A stretch of 64,000 nucleotides of DNA from Blastococcus saxobsidens (GCF_002938435.1 NZ_POQT01000001.1:202110-266109), one strand, 5' to 3'; positions 39,254 to 49,241 are shown, counted from the stretch's first letter. Numbers and translations: made by a program. Notes: generated by a model from the letters alone, not told the origin.

Positions 39254-40216
39254 TCAGATCGCACGGAGCTGGGCCACGCGGGCGCGGTAGACCTCCAGGA
39301 TCCTGGCGCGTACACCCTCCGGGTCGCGGATCACGTCCGCGTAGGTGAAGCGGAGCACCACCCATCCCAGAGCAGCCAACTCCCGATCGCGGGCGAGATC
39401 CCTCTGGCGGTCCTCGGGCGAGGTGTGGTGCTTCGCGCCGTCGAGTTCCACCGCGAGCATGGCTTCCGGCCAGGCGCGGTCCAGAACGACTCGGCGGTCG
39501 CGCAGCTGAATCGGGAGCTGGCCGGTGCTGCGCGGTAGCGAGGGGTGTCGGAAGACGTTCAGCACACCGTGTGCCTCGAGCTCGCTCTGGCACCCGTCGT
39601 CGATGAGGTCGAGGGTCTGGAGCAACAGCCGTCGTCCGCCCACGTTGGGCCGGTCGGCGAGCGCATCGCGGAGGAGCGCCACCGTCGTCAGCCCTTGGCG
39701 GGTGATGTCGAGGGCGAGCGGACGACGTTCGCCCACCGGGAGCAATGGCCATGAGTCGACGATCGCCCGCGGCAATGTCGTGACCAGGAGCCCGCGACGT
39801 TGAACGCACTGCTCGGAGGTGGGGTCGAAGCGCAGGCGGCGGTGCACGACGAGTCCCTGCGACCCCGCGCGGCGGATGCCGTGGTCGACCGTGAGATGTA
39901 CGGGGTGCTCGAACGCGCGGACGCCCCAGACGGCGAGCGCCGTCGTGTGGCTCAGCGCCGCTTCAGGTCCGGCGTGCAAGAGGGCAGCACGCAGGAGCAT
40001 CACCTCGCTGTCGGTGGTGCCGCGCAGCCGGTAGACGTGCGGGAAGACGCGGACGAGGTTCTTCCGGCCCACGTGCCCGTCGAGGACGAGGGCCGGCACG
40101 CGCTGGAGCAGTTGGCGCCGCGTGGCCAAGCCGTCATTGCGGTCGAGCACTTCTCGGATCACCGGTCGCCAGTCCACGCCGGGAGACTGCTGTGTTCGAC
40201 GGTGCGGTGGGGCCAT
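39254..40216 (-). CDS. DUF559-domain putative endonuclease with AbiEi-like N-terminus
   Basis: 320 residues. The N-terminal part (VIREVLDRNDGLATRRQLLQ, NLVRVFPHVYRLRG, GPEAALSHTTALAVWGV) has the winged-helix antitoxin-like AbiEi layout. The C-terminal ~110 residues are a DUF559 domain of the Vsr/restriction-nuclease-like fold: SELEAHGVL with E212, VVLDRAWPEAMLAVELDG with D246, E257 and D259, then H263-H264, R270 and GWVVLRFTYADV. Codon choice is less strictly G/C-ending than in neighbours, suggesting acquisition. Two 59-nt palindromes flank the gene. Nuclease activity is inferred from the fold only. ATG 40216 keeps the full AbiEi part; its ribosome site is weak. Confidence 0.8.
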   Translation of the reverse strand: MAPPHRRTQQSPGVDWRPVIREVLDRNDGLATRRQLLQRVPALVLDGHVGRKNLVRVFPHVYRLRGTTDSEVMLLRAALLHAGPEAALSHTTALAVWGVRAFEHPVHLTVDHGIRRAGSQGLVVHRRLRFDPTSEQCVQRRGLLVTTLPRAIVDSWPLLPVGERRPLALDITRQGLTTVALLRDALADRPNVGGRRLLLQTLDLIDDGCQSELEAHGVLNVFRHPSLPRSTGQLPIQLRDRRVVLDRAWPEAMLAVELDGAKHHTSPEDRQRDLARDRELAALGWVVLRFTYADVIRDPEGVRARILEVYRARVAQLRAI

Positions 40217-40269
40217 GAAGCCAGATCTGTGGACAGCGCTGCGCCGCAAACGAAGGACGGTCGCACTCG

Positions 40270-40328
40270 GGCATGGGAAGCGATACACCCGTTCTGGGCG
40301 CCGAGACGGGTGTATCGCTTCCCATGCC
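40270..40328. repeat. 59-nt palindrome, right copy flanking the DUF559 gene
   Basis: Perfect 23-bp arms (40270-40292 and 40306-40328) around the 13-nt centre TCTGGGCGCCGAG. It lies 53 bp upstream of the DUF559 start and 4 bp past the corA stop. The outer 15 bp of the arms equal the left copy; inside, ACACC/GGTGT replaces CCATG/CATGG, keeping every pair. Confidence 0.9.
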
Positions 40329-40332
40329 TGGG

Positions 40333-41454
40333 TCAGAGCCAGCCGTTGCGCTTGAAGCCGCGGTACAGCAGCACGATGGCGGTGAGGATGACCAGCAGCA
40401 CCGCCGGGTACCCCCACCTCTCGTCCAGCTCAGGCATGTACTCGAAGTTCATGCCGTAGATCCCGGCGATGGCCGTGGGGACGGCGATGATGCCGGCGTA
40501 GGCGGAGATCTTGCGCATGTCCTCGTTGTCGGCCATCTGCGTGCGGGCCAGGGAGGCCTGCAGGATCGAGGTGAGCAGCTCGTCGAGCCCGGACACCTGG
40601 TCGCGCACCCGGATGGCGTGGTCGAAGACGTCCCGGAAGTAGGAGCGCATGGCCTCGGGGACGACGTCGACGGGCCGCTCGGCCAGCTTCTGCAGCGGCA
40701 CCTCGAGCGGGGACACCGCCCGCCGCAGCGACATCAGCTCGCGCTTCAGCTGGTACAGCCGGCCGACGTCGTCCGTGCGCTCGGGGCTGAACACCGACGC
40801 CTCGAGCTCCTCGACGTCCTCCTCGACCGCGCCGGCGACCTCGACGAAGGTGTCCACCACCAGGTCGGCGACGGCGTAGAGCACCGCGGCCGACCCGAGG
40901 CACAGCAGGTCCCGCTGCTCCTCCAGCCGGTGCCGCAGGTCGGCCAGGCCGCTGTGCTCCCCGTGCCGGACGGTGATGACGTACCGCTCGGCCAGGAAGA
41001 CCATCACCTCGCCGGTGTCCACGACCTCGCTGGTCGCGGTCAGCTCCTCGTGCTCGATGTAGGTGGCCGTCTTCAGCACCATGAACAGGGCGTCGTCGTA
41101 CCGCTCGAGCTTGGGCCGCTGGTGGGCGTACACGGCGTCCTCGACGGCGAGGGGGTGCAGGTCGTACTCCTCGGCGATGGTGCCGAGCTCCTCCCCGGTG
41201 GGGGCGTACAGCCCCAGCCAGACGAAGCCACCGCGCTCCTCGGCCACCCGCAGCGCGTCCTCGGGCCGCACCGGCTCCTGGCGCCGGCCGTCGACGTAGA
41301 CCGCGCAATCGACGACGGCGGCGGTGCCGTCGGGCCGGCTGGAGGTGCGGCGCGGACGTCCCGCCGGCCGGGGCCGCAGGGTCGCCCGTGCGCCCGGTGG
41401 TGTCTCCGACGGGAGTTCCAGCGGCGCGACGGGGGGCGTCTCACCGGTGCTCAT
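40333..41454 (-). CDS. corA: CorA-family magnesium/cobalt channel
   Basis: 373 residues. A large cytoplasmic domain (FVWLGLYAPTGEELGTIAEE, HPLAVEDAVYAHQRPKLERY, LFMVLKTATY) and a long helix lead to two C-terminal membrane segments, with the diagnostic YGMNFEYMPE loop between them. A ~45-residue Pro/Arg-rich head precedes the domain. Homopentameric Mg2+ influx channel. Together with the CNNM pair at 18.8-21.2 kb the window holds two kinds of magnesium transport gene. Start ATG 41454. Confidence 0.93.
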   Translation of the reverse strand: MSTGETPPVAPLELPSETPPGARATLRPRPAGRPRRTSSRPDGTAAVVDCAVYVDGRRQEPVRPEDALRVAEERGGFVWLGLYAPTGEELGTIAEEYDLHPLAVEDAVYAHQRPKLERYDDALFMVLKTATYIEHEELTATSEVVDTGEVMVFLAERYVITVRHGEHSGLADLRHRLEEQRDLLCLGSAAVLYAVADLVVDTFVEVAGAVEEDVEELEASVFSPERTDDVGRLYQLKRELMSLRRAVSPLEVPLQKLAERPVDVVPEAMRSYFRDVFDHAIRVRDQVSGLDELLTSILQASLARTQMADNEDMRKISAYAGIIAVPTAIAGIYGMNFEYMPELDERWGYPAVLLVILTAIVLLYRGFKRNGWL

Positions 41455-41552
41455 CTCGGTACCTCCTCGGAGCCTGGGCGGATAGCAGCGTAGGCGCGCG
41501 ACCCCTCCCCACCACGTGCCGACGTGCGCCGCACGGCCGGCGCCGGCGGAGA

Positions 41553-41572
41553 CCTCACCCCACGGGGTGAGG
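41553..41572. promoter_or_regulatory. Hairpin in the corA/41655 divergent gap
   Basis: Arms CCTCACCCC and GGGGTGAGG (9 bp) with a 2-nt centre in the 200-bp gap between two divergent genes. It could be an operator-like palindrome for one of them; terminator function is unlikely because no gene ends here. Confidence 0.35.
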
Positions 41573-41654
41573 GACCGACGCGCGGCACTCCAGCCGGAGG
41601 TGGGCGACGCCGTCCTTCCCGGGGACAGCGTCCACCGGTCAAGGAGCTCAGCAC

Positions 41655-42335
41655 GTGGCGACCAGCGTCCTCGACGTCCGCGACACCATCGCCCCGCCGC
41701 ACGTCCGCGTGCCGCGGGTCGGCGATGCGCCGGGTGCGACGGAGGCCGTCGCCCGCCTGCGCTGGGTGCCGCTGAACGCGCTCGCGGCCGGTCTGCTGGC
41801 CGTGCTGCAGGCGGTCGGCCTGCTCGCCGTCGGCCTGACGCAGATCGACGGCGTCCTCTCCGCAGCGGTCCGCCCGCCCGGCCTGGTGGTCGTCGGCGGT
41901 CTGGTGGCGCTGGCCGGCTGGATCGTGCTCTCCGCCGGTGGGGGCGCCGCGCTGATCGACGGCGCCAGCCGCCGCCTGGTGGTGCGCACGTCCGCGGTCG
42001 AGCTGGCCGTCGTCGCGCTCGCCGGGGCGGCCGCGGTCGTCGTCCCCGTCCCGGGGGCGCTGACCGCCGGGCTGCCGCTGCCGCTGGTCTTCGCCGTCGC
42101 CGTCTCGCTGCCGGTCACCAAGCTGCTGCTCGCCGACTCCGCGTCAGCGCGGCGCTGGGTGGCCCAGGGCCCGCGGGTCCGCGTCCGCCAGGGTCCGGAC
42201 CCCGTCGCTGGGCACCGGGTGCTGTGCACGCTCACCCTGGGCGTCATCGCGCTCGGCCTGAGCGGGCTGGCCCTGCTCACCCCGGTCCCGAACCCCGTGG
42301 ACGCGCCCGCGTCCAGCGTCGTCTATCACCCCTGA
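41655..42335 (+). CDS. Membrane protein of unknown function
   Basis: 226 residues with five or six hydrophobic segments (NALAAGLLAVLQAVGLLAVG, GLVVVGGLVALAGWIVLSAG, ELAVVALAGAAAVVVPVPGA, PLVFAVAVSLPVTKLLL, LCTLTLGVIALGLSGLALL) and a hydrophilic 35-residue head. I recognise no domain. It ends 60 bp before metG on the same strand and may be specific to this lineage. GTG 41655 is the first in-frame start. Confidence 0.65.
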   Translation: MATSVLDVRDTIAPPHVRVPRVGDAPGATEAVARLRWVPLNALAAGLLAVLQAVGLLAVGLTQIDGVLSAAVRPPGLVVVGGLVALAGWIVLSAGGGAALIDGASRRLVVRTSAVELAVVALAGAAAVVVPVPGALTAGLPLPLVFAVAVSLPVTKLLLADSASARRWVAQGPRVRVRQGPDPVAGHRVLCTLTLGVIALGLSGLALLTPVPNPVDAPASSVVYHP

Positions 42336-42383
42336 TCGAGCGCCCCACCCGCCCGCGCGGGCGACCCCGAGGAGCAGGCCGCC

Positions 42384-42389
42384 TAGGCT
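42384..42389 (+). promoter_or_regulatory. -10 box for a probably leaderless metG transcript
   Basis: TAGGCT ends 7 nt before the metG GTG at 42396. Spacing and sequence equal those before galU, and no ribosome-binding sequence lies next to the GTG. Confidence 0.5.
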
Positions 42390-42395
42390 TCCCCC

Positions 42396-44195
42396 GTGAG
42401 TGATCGGCACATCCTGACCGCAGTCGCCTGGCCCTACGCGAACGGGCCGCGGCACATCGGCCACGTCTCGGGCTTCGGCGTCCCCTCCGACGTCTTCAGC
42501 CGCTACCACCGGATGGCCGGTGACCGGGTGCTGATGGTCAGCGGGACCGACGAGCACGGCACCCCGATCACGGTCGCCGCCGACGCCGAGGGCATCACGC
42601 CCCGGCAGATCGCCGACCGCAACAACCGGATCATCGTGGGCGACCTGCAGTCGCTCGGGCTGAGCTACGACCTGTTCACCCGGACGACGACGGCCAACCA
42701 CGCCGCCGTCAGCCAGGAAATCTTCCTGGGCCTGCTGAAGAACGGTTACGTCTTCCCGAAGACGACGCTCGGCGCGATCAGCCCGTCGACCGGCCGCACG
42801 CTGCCCGACCGCTACATCGAGGGCACCTGCCCGATCTGCGGGTACGACGGCGCCCGCGGCGACCAGTGCGACAACTGCGGCAACCAGCTCGACCCCATCG
42901 ACCTGATCAACCCGGTGAGCAAGATCAACGGCGAGACGCCGAAGTTCGTCGAGGAGGAGCACTACTTCCTCGACCTGCCGGCCTTCACCCGGGCGCTGGG
43001 CGACTGGCTGGCCACCCGCAAGAGCTGGCGCCCGAACGTCCTCAACTTCAGCGTCAACCTGCTGGAGGACCTCAAGCCGCGCAGCTACACCCGCGACATC
43101 GACTGGGGTGTGCCGGTGCCGCTGGACGGCTGGCGCGACCGGCCGGACAAGCGCATCTACGTCTGGTTCGACGCCGTCGTCGGCTACCTCTCGGCGTCGA
43201 TCGAGTGGGCCCGCCGGTCCGGTGACCCGGACGCCTGGCGCCAGTGGTGGCAGACGCCGGAGTCCGACGCCTACTACTTCATGGGCAAGGACAACATCGT
43301 CTTCCACTCCGAGATCTGGCCGGCCCAGCTCCTCGGCTACAACGGCGAGGGTGACAAGGGCGGCGCGGCGGGCTCCCTCGGGCGGCTGAACCTGCCCACC
43401 GAGGTGGTCTCCAGCGAGTTCCTGACCATGGAGGGCCGCAAGTTCTCCAGCAGCCGCCAGATCGTCATCTACGTCCGGGACTTCCTCGCCCGCTACGACG
43501 CGGACGCGCTGCGGTACTTCATCGCCGTCGCCGGGCCGGAGAACCAGGACACCGACTTCACCTGGTCGGAGTTCCGCCGCCGCAACAACGACGAGCTGGT
43601 GGCCGGCTGGGGCAACCTGGTCAACCGCAGCGTCTCGATGGCGGCCAAGAACGTCGGCGCCGTACCGACGCCGGGGGAGCTCACCGACGACGACCGGACC
43701 CTGCTGGCGACGACGTCCGGCGCGTTCGGCCCCATCGGCGACCTGCTGTCCCGGAACCGGCAGAAGGCCGCGATCGGCGAGGCCATGCGGGTGGTCGGCG
43801 AGGCGAACAAGTACCTGTCGGACCAGGCGCCGTGGAAGCTCAAGGAGGACCCGGCCCGCCGGGACACCGTGCTGCACACCGCGCTGCAGGCGATCAAGGA
43901 CTGCAACGCCCTGCTCACCCCCTTCCTCCCGCACTCCGCGCAGCAGGTGCACGAGCTGCTCGGCGGCACCGGGACCTGGTCGGTGGCGCCGCGGATCGAC
44001 GAGGTCACCGACCTGGACGACGGCTCGCCGTACCCGATCATCACCGGCGACTACGAGCAGGGGCAGGCCGTCTGGGCCTCCACGCCGCTGGCCGCGCCGG
44101 GGACGCCGCTCGCGCCCCCGAAGCCGATCTTCACCAAGCTCGACGAGTCGGTCGTCGCCGACGAGATCCGGCGCCTGGAGGACGACGGCGCATGA
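42396..44195 (+). CDS. metG: Methionyl-tRNA synthetase
   Basis: A 599-residue class I aminoacyl-tRNA synthetase charging tRNA-Met. It has the HIGH motif in [20 protein letters not shown], a zinc knuckle [18 protein letters not shown] and the KMSKS-equivalent [11 protein letters not shown]. The methionine-site segment [16 protein letters not shown] and an anticodon-binding C-terminal helical domain follow. There is no C-terminal EMAP-like tRNA-binding domain. Its TGA overlaps the tatD ATG, and the metG-tatD-rpfB-rsmA-ispE order is as in mycobacteria. Confidence 0.95.
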   Translation: MSDRHILTAVAWPYANGPRHIGHVSGFGVPSDVFSRYHRMAGDRVLMVSGTDEHGTPITVAADAEGITPRQIADRNNRIIVGDLQSLGLSYDLFTRTTTANHAAVSQEIFLGLLKNGYVFPKTTLGAISPSTGRTLPDRYIEGTCPICGYDGARGDQCDNCGNQLDPIDLINPVSKINGETPKFVEEEHYFLDLPAFTRALGDWLATRKSWRPNVLNFSVNLLEDLKPRSYTRDIDWGVPVPLDGWRDRPDKRIYVWFDAVVGYLSASIEWARRSGDPDAWRQWWQTPESDAYYFMGKDNIVFHSEIWPAQLLGYNGEGDKGGAAGSLGRLNLPTEVVSSEFLTMEGRKFSSSRQIVIYVRDFLARYDADALRYFIAVAGPENQDTDFTWSEFRRRNNDELVAGWGNLVNRSVSMAAKNVGAVPTPGELTDDDRTLLATTSGAFGPIGDLLSRNRQKAAIGEAMRVVGEANKYLSDQAPWKLKEDPARRDTVLHTALQAIKDCNALLTPFLPHSAQQVHELLGGTGTWSVAPRIDEVTDLDDGSPYPIITGDYEQGQAVWASTPLAAPGTPLAPPKPIFTKLDESVVADEIRRLEDDGA

Positions 44196-45085
44196 GCAGG
44201 TCGGCTGCTTCCCGGGCCAACCGCCGCGGCGAGCCGCCGCCGTCCCCCGAGCCGCTGCCGGCGCCGGCGCCGGACAGCCACACTCACCTGGACATCGTGC
44301 TGGGGGAGCGCCCGGCGGACGGCGAGCACGGCGAGTGGGCCGCCGAGGAGGCCGTCGACGCGGAGATCGCCGCCGCCGAGGCGGTCGGCATCCCGCGGCT
44401 GGTGCAGGTGGGGGTCGACGTCGCCTCCTCCCGGTGGTCGGCCGAGCTGGCCGCCCGGCACCCGAACGTGCTGGCCGCCGTCGCGCTCCACCCCAACGAG
44501 GCGGGGGAGGGCAGGGCCACCGAGGAGGCGCTGGCCGAGATCGACCGGCTGGCCGCGCTGCCGCGGGTGCGCGCGGTGGGGGAGACGGGGCTCGACCGCT
44601 ACCGCACCGGCCCCGAGGGCTGGGCGGCGCAGGAGCAGTCCTTCCGGGCGCACATCCGCATCGCCAAGCGGCACGGCGTCGCGCTGGTCATCCACGACCG
44701 GGACGCCCACGAGGAGATCTTCCGCGTGCTGGAGGACGAGGGCGCCCCGGAGCGCACGGTCTTCCACTGCTTCTCCGGGGACCCGGTCTTCGCCAAGGCC
44801 TGCGTCGAGCGCGGGTACGTGCTCTCCTTCGCCGGCACGCTGACCTTCGGCAACGCGGGTTACCTGCGGGAGGCCGCGGTCATCACCCCCGTCGGCCAGC
44901 TGCTGGTCGAGACCGACTCGCCCTTCCTCACCCCGGTCCCGCACCGTGGTCGCCCCAACGCCTCGCGGCTGGTCCCGCACACGGTCCGTGCGCTGGCCGA
45001 GGTCACCGGGGTCGAGCTGACCGAGCTGTGCCACGCGCTCACCGCCACTGCGGAGCGCGTCTTCGGCTCGTGGCACGAGAAATAG
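44192..45085 (+). CDS. tatD: TatD-family DNase
   Basis: A 297-residue metal-dependent hydrolase of the TatD family (3'-5' DNA exonuclease/deacylase-like TIM barrel). Metal-site motifs are [44 protein letters not shown] and [17 protein letters not shown] 25-residue Pro/Arg-rich head precedes the barrel. ATG 44192 overlaps the metG stop. A 68-bp gap precedes the next membrane protein. Confidence 0.92.
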   Translation: MSRSAASRANRRGEPPPSPEPLPAPAPDSHTHLDIVLGERPADGEHGEWAAEEAVDAEIAAAEAVGIPRLVQVGVDVASSRWSAELAARHPNVLAAVALHPNEAGEGRATEEALAEIDRLAALPRVRAVGETGLDRYRTGPEGWAAQEQSFRAHIRIAKRHGVALVIHDRDAHEEIFRVLEDEGAPERTVFHCFSGDPVFAKACVERGYVLSFAGTLTFGNAGYLREAAVITPVGQLLVETDSPFLTPVPHRGRPNASRLVPHTVRALAEVTGVELTELCHALTATAERVFGSWHEK

Positions 45086-45153
45086 GTCGGGCTCAACGGA
45101 AATAGCGGTGGGCACGTGGCCGCCGGGTCGTCCGGAGGACGACAATCAACACC

Positions 45154-45993
45154 GTGGGTCGCCTCATCGCCGTCGTCCTCTTCGTCGCACTCCTCGTGCC
45201 GGGGGTGCTGCTGGCCCGTGCCTGGGGCCTGGCGTCCGGGCAGCGGGCCGTCGCCTCGGGCGCCGTGGAACTGGCCGAGCCGACCCCGGAGGGCGTCACC
45301 GTCCTGCGGCGGCAGGCCGCGCACGGACGGCGCCTGCGACTCCTCGGCCTGGTGCTCGGGGTCGCCGGCATCCTGGTCAGCGTGGTGCTCCTGGCGGAGG
45401 CCTCGGTCTTCCTGTGGGTGCCGATCCTGGTCGTGGGGCTCCTGGCCGGCGTGCTGCTGGCCGAGGCGACCCGCCCCCGCCCTCGGTGGGCCCTCAGTGC
45501 GCCACCCCGCCGTCCGCGGCTCCGCGAGCTCGTCTCCGGCTGGCTGGTCTGGACGATGCGCGCGGTCGTGCTCGCCGAGCTGGCCATGACCGCGGTCATG
45601 TGGCGCGACGGCGATCTGGGCGGACCAGTGGTCTGGGCGGTGGCCGGCGTGCCGCTGGTGGCCTGGCTGACGGCGGAGGTGGCCCTGCTGCGGGTGCTGG
45701 TGCGACCGCTGCCGGCGGAGGGGGCGGACGTCCCGGTGGACGAGGCCCTGCGCACCTGGACGGCGCACCTGGTCACCGCCGCCGCCAGCGTGACGGCGCT
45801 CCTGCCGTTCGGCACCCTGCTGCTCCGCGCCGGTCTCGAGCTCGGGGACCAGGTGACCCAGAGCTTCGACGTGCTGCCCGTGGGCCTGGTGGCCGGTGGC
45901 TTCTCGGCGCTGGCCGCCGGGCTGGCCGTGGGCGTCTTCCTGCTGGGCTGGCTGCGGCCGGTCCGGTCCACGGCTCCGGCGCTGGCGAACTGA
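45154..45993 (+). CDS. Membrane protein of unknown function (seven or so helices)
   Basis: 279 residues. A first helix directly at the start (LIAVVLFVALLVPGVLLARA), then LLGLVLGVAGILVSVVLLAE, WVPILVVGLLAGVLLAEATR, further helices, and a last one near SALAAGLAVGVFLLGWL. I recognise no family. It sits where mycobacteria have rpfB directly after tatD, so it is an insertion into that block. GTG 45154 is the first start and gives a membrane-embedded N-terminus. Confidence 0.65.
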   Translation: MGRLIAVVLFVALLVPGVLLARAWGLASGQRAVASGAVELAEPTPEGVTVLRRQAAHGRRLRLLGLVLGVAGILVSVVLLAEASVFLWVPILVVGLLAGVLLAEATRPRPRWALSAPPRRPRLRELVSGWLVWTMRAVVLAELAMTAVMWRDGDLGGPVVWAVAGVPLVAWLTAEVALLRVLVRPLPAEGADVPVDEALRTWTAHLVTAAASVTALLPFGTLLLRAGLELGDQVTQSFDVLPVGLVAGGFSALAAGLAVGVFLLGWLRPVRSTAPALAN

Positions 45994-46346
45994 CCCGGCG
46001 GGGCGCTCCTGCCCCGATCAGCGCATCCCACGCCGTGGGCTTGCTCACGCCGCTACGGGCGTCGAAATGCTCGCAACTCCCGCCCCACCCGGCACGGCGG
46101 TAACACAGCGCATCGGCGCGCCCACACGGTGCATTTACCGAGCTCTGCTTCACTCCTTGTGCACCAAAGCCATGCGCAGTGTGTTCGTTATCGTGTCGTG
46201 ATCGACAGCCGGGGTGGAGGACGACCCGGGTGGCGCTCGCCGGAGCCTGGCTCCGGTCGGCTGCCGCTCGAGCCGGTATCCGCGACCGGGCCGCTCCGGC
46301 GGTCTGGGTGCCCTCCTGCCCGGAACCCGGACCCCCTGGAAGTGCC
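45994..46346. other. Upstream region of rpfB
   Basis: 353 bp without a convincing gene. Composition drops in GC around 46110-46205 (TTTACCGAGCTCTGCTTCAC, TGTGTTCGTTATCGTGTCG), as expected of a promoter. GGTAACACAGCG at 46099-46110 is reminiscent of actinobacterial rpf control sites but is not diagnostic. CCGGAGCC/GGCTCCGG at 46240-46256 forms a short hairpin. I looked for the c-di-AMP (ydaO) riboswitch that precedes many rpf genes and did not find its conserved blocks. Confidence 0.45.
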
Positions 46347-47438
46347 GTGCGCCGCTCCCTGCAGTTCAGCCTCTTCGCCCTCGTGCTCCTCGGACTCGTG
46401 GGCGGGACGCTCGCCTTCTTCATCGCCCAGAAGTCCGTGACGATCACCGTCGACGGGCAGACCCGCAGCGTCGGCACCTACGCCGACACCGTGGGTGAGG
46501 TGCTGGAGGACGAGGGGCTGGCCCTGGCCGCCCACGACGTGGTCCTCCCGTCGCCCGACGCGGCGGTCGGTGACGGCGACGCCGTGGTCCTCAACCGGGC
46601 CCGCCCGCTGGAGCTCACGGTCGACGGCGTCTCGCGCGAGGTGTACGTGACCGCGCTGTCGGTCGAGGAGGCGCTGGACCAGCTCGGGATGCGCGCCGAC
46701 GGCCTGGTGCTGTCGGCCAGCCGCGGCGAGCGCCTGCCGCTCGAGGGCATGGCGCTCACCGTCACGACCCCCAAGGACGTCGTGCTGGTCGCCGACGGCC
46801 AGGAGCGCGTCGTCACCACGACCGCCGCCACGGCCGGGGACCTGCTGGCCGAGCAGGGGATCGCGCTCAGCGGGACCGACCGCACCAGCCTGCGCCTGGA
46901 GCAGGGGCTGCTCAACCGCATGCGCCTGCAGGTCTTCCGCGTGCAGATCTCGGAGATCACCGAGACGAGCGCCGTCCCGTACGGCCGGGTCGAGACCGAG
47001 GACGACGCCGCCTTCCAGGGCGAGAAGAAGGTCACCACCAAGGGCGTGGACGGCGAGCAGCGGACCACCTTCCGCGTGACCGTCGTCGACGGCCAGGAGA
47101 CCGGTCGCGAGACGCTGTCGACGACCGTCACCCGCGAGCCGGTCGACGAGCAGGTCACCGTGGGCACCAAGGCCCGCCCGGCCAACAAGCCGGCCGCCGA
47201 CGGGCTCAACTGGGCCGCGCTGGCCAACTGCGAGTCCGGCGGACGGCCGAACGCGGTCAGCTCGACCGGCAAGTACCGGGGCATGTACCAGTTCTCCACG
47301 AGCACCTGGGCCTCCGTCGGCGGCACCGGTGACCCGGCCGCGGCCTCAGCGGACGAGCAGACGTACCGTGCGCAGCAGCTGTACGACCGCTCCGGCGCCG
47401 GGCAGTGGCCGCACTGCGGGTCCCGCCTGTTCAACTGA
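46347..47438 (+). CDS. rpfB: Resuscitation-promoting factor RpfB
   Basis: A 363-residue secreted or membrane-anchored muralytic enzyme. One N-terminal membrane segment ([19 protein letters not shown]), three DUF348 units (starting [60 protein letters not shown]), a G5 domain ([19 protein letters not shown] to EQVTVGTK) and a C-terminal lysozyme-like RPF domain with [11 protein letters not shown] carrying catalytic E296. It cleaves peptidoglycan and promotes regrowth of dormant cells. GTG 46347 follows GGAAG by 5 nt. Confidence 0.95.
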   Translation: MRRSLQFSLFALVLLGLVGGTLAFFIAQKSVTITVDGQTRSVGTYADTVGEVLEDEGLALAAHDVVLPSPDAAVGDGDAVVLNRARPLELTVDGVSREVYVTALSVEEALDQLGMRADGLVLSASRGERLPLEGMALTVTTPKDVVLVADGQERVVTTTAATAGDLLAEQGIALSGTDRTSLRLEQGLLNRMRLQVFRVQISEITETSAVPYGRVETEDDAAFQGEKKVTTKGVDGEQRTTFRVTVVDGQETGRETLSTTVTREPVDEQVTVGTKARPANKPAADGLNWAALANCESGGRPNAVSSTGKYRGMYQFSTSTWASVGGTGDPAAASADEQTYRAQQLYDRSGAGQWPHCGSRLFN

Positions 47439-47448
47439 TCGGATCCCC

Positions 47449-48315
47449 CTGAGCACGACACCCGAGCAGGCCGACGGGCTGCTGGGCCCCGCCGCCATCC
47501 GCGAGCTGGCCCAGCAGCTCGATCTGCGTCCCACCAAGACCCTCGGGCAGAACTTCCTGCACGACGCCAATACGATCCGGCGGATCGTGCGCACCGCCGA
47601 ACTGCGCCCCGAGGACATCGTCCTGGAGATCGGGCCCGGTCTCGGGTCCCTCACCCTCGGCCTGCTGCCGGCCGCCGCCCGGGTGATCGCGGTGGAGATC
47701 GATCCCCGGCTCGCCGCACTCCTGCCGACGACGGTCGCCGCCCGCCGGCCCGATCTCGCCGACCGGCTCACCGTCGTGGAGGCCGACGCGCTGCGGATCA
47801 CCGAGCTGCCCGGCCCGCCGCCGACGGCGCTGGTGGCCAACCTGCCCTACAACATCGCAGTGCCCGTGCTGCTGAACATGCTCGAGCTGCTGCCGACGCT
47901 GGACCGTGCGCTGGTGCTCGTGCAGGCCGAGGTGGCCGAGCGGCTGGCCGCGGGCCCGGGCTCCGGGGTGTACGGCATCCCGTCGGTCAAGGCGGCCTGG
48001 TACGGCGACGTGCGCCGTGCCGGCAACGTCGGCCGGCGGGTCTTCTGGCCCGAGCCGAACGTCGACTCCGGCCTCGTGGCCCTGGTCCGCCGGCCTCCGC
48101 CCCCCGGCGACCGGCAGGCCACCTTCGCCGTGGCCGACGCCGCCTTCGCGATGCGCCGCAAGAGCCTCCGCGCCGCGCTCGCGCGCTGGGCGGGAAGCCC
48201 CGCGGAGGCCGAGCGGCGGCTGCGGACTGCCGGGATCGACCCTTCCACGCGCGGTGAGCAGCTGTCGGTCGAGGACTTCGCCCGGCTGGCGGCCACCGCT
48301 CCGGGAACACCGTGA
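47449..48315 (+). CDS. rsmA: 16S rRNA dimethyladenosine transferase, probable CTG start
   Basis: A 288-residue SAM-dependent enzyme dimethylating A1518/A1519 in 16S rRNA. Motifs are [10 protein letters not shown] (30-39), [11 protein letters not shown] (59-69) and [12 protein letters not shown] (131-142), then [16 protein letters not shown]. No ATG, GTG or TTG lies in frame between the rpfB stop and the LGQNFL motif. CTG 47449 has GGATC 4 nt upstream and gives the plausible N-terminus (M)[13 protein letters not shown]. The only alternative is a GTG 120 nt upstream, inside rpfB. Confidence 0.88.
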   Translation: MSTTPEQADGLLGPAAIRELAQQLDLRPTKTLGQNFLHDANTIRRIVRTAELRPEDIVLEIGPGLGSLTLGLLPAAARVIAVEIDPRLAALLPTTVAARRPDLADRLTVVEADALRITELPGPPPTALVANLPYNIAVPVLLNMLELLPTLDRALVLVQAEVAERLAAGPGSGVYGIPSVKAAWYGDVRRAGNVGRRVFWPEPNVDSGLVALVRRPPPPGDRQATFAVADAAFAMRRKSLRAALARWAGSPAEAERRLRTAGIDPSTRGEQLSVEDFARLAATAPGTP

Positions 48316-49238
48316 CCACGCTCGCCGCCCGTGCGCCGGCCAAGGTGAACGTGCACCTGGGCGTCGGGCCGCTGCGCGCGGACGGGTTCCACGAGCTGCA
48401 CACCGTCTACCTGGCCGTCTCGCTGTTCGACACGGTGACGGTCGGCCCCGGCGAGGGCCTGTCGCTCGCCGTCTCCGGTGAGGGCGCGGACGTCGGCCGC
48501 GGGCCCGGGCAGGTACCGGGGGACCGGACCAACCTGGTGTGGCGCGCCGCCGAGCTCCTGGCCCGGCACGCCGGCGTGGCCGCCGACGCGTCCCTCGCCG
48601 TCGCCAAGGCGATCCCGGTCGCGGCCGGCCTGGCCGGTGGCAGCGCGGACGCGGCCGCCACCCTGGTCGCCCTGGACGCCTTCTGGGGCACCCGGGCCGG
48701 TCGCGAGGACCTGCTGGAGCTGGCCGCCCAGCTCGGCAGCGACGTCCCGTTCGGCCTGGTCGGGGGCGTGGCCCTCGGCACGGGACGAGGGGAGCAGGTG
48801 ACCCCGGTCCTGAGCGGCGGGAGCTCGCACTGGGTGCTGGGCATCGCGGGCGAGGGGCTGTCGACGCCCGCGGTCTACGGCGAGCTCGACCGGATGCGGG
48901 CCGCCGGACGGCTGCCCGAGGTGGCCGGACCGGCGCCCGCCGAGGCGGTGCTCGCGGCGCTGCGCGGCGGGTCTGCCGCCGATCTCGGCGCCGCCCTCGT
49001 CAACGACCTCCAGGCACCCGCCTGCAGCCTGCGGTCGGACCTGCGCCGGGCGCTGCAGGCGGCGGGGGAGGCGGGTGCCGTCGCAGCCCTCGTGAGCGGC
49101 TCGGGGCCCACCGTCGCGGCGCTGGCCGCCGACGAGAGGTCCGCCGTCGGGATGGCCGCGGAGCTGGCCGGCGCGGGGGTCTTCCGGACCGTCCGTGCGG
49201 TGGCCGGCCCGGCGCCCGGCGCGCGTCTCGTCCCGTAG
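48312..49238 (+). CDS. ispE: 4-diphosphocytidyl-2-C-methyl-D-erythritol kinase
   Basis: A 308-residue GHMP kinase of the MEP isoprenoid route, supplying precursors for polyprenyl carriers used by the cell-wall and mannosyltransferase enzymes here. Motifs are [40 protein letters not shown] (ATP loop) and [14 protein letters not shown] 48312 overlaps the rsmA TGA by 4 bp. It ends the metG-to-ispE run; the next gene is convergent 3 bp away. Confidence 0.94.
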   Translation: MTTLAARAPAKVNVHLGVGPLRADGFHELHTVYLAVSLFDTVTVGPGEGLSLAVSGEGADVGRGPGQVPGDRTNLVWRAAELLARHAGVAADASLAVAKAIPVAAGLAGGSADAAATLVALDAFWGTRAGREDLLELAAQLGSDVPFGLVGGVALGTGRGEQVTPVLSGGSSHWVLGIAGEGLSTPAVYGELDRMRAAGRLPEVAGPAPAEAVLAALRGGSAADLGAALVNDLQAPACSLRSDLRRALQAAGEAGAVAALVSGSGPTVAALAADERSAVGMAAELAGAGVFRTVRAVAGPAPGARLVP

Positions 49239-49241
49239 CGG

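Noticed and set aside
39183..40328. Insertion sequence with terminal inverted repeats
   Set aside because: Each palindrome is complete by itself rather than half of a terminal pair, no transposase is encoded, and no target-site duplication was seen at the outer edges.
45994..46346. c-di-AMP (ydaO-type) riboswitch upstream of rpfB
   Set aside because: Many actinobacterial rpf genes have one, but its conserved blocks (for example CAGCTAACC-like) are not found here.
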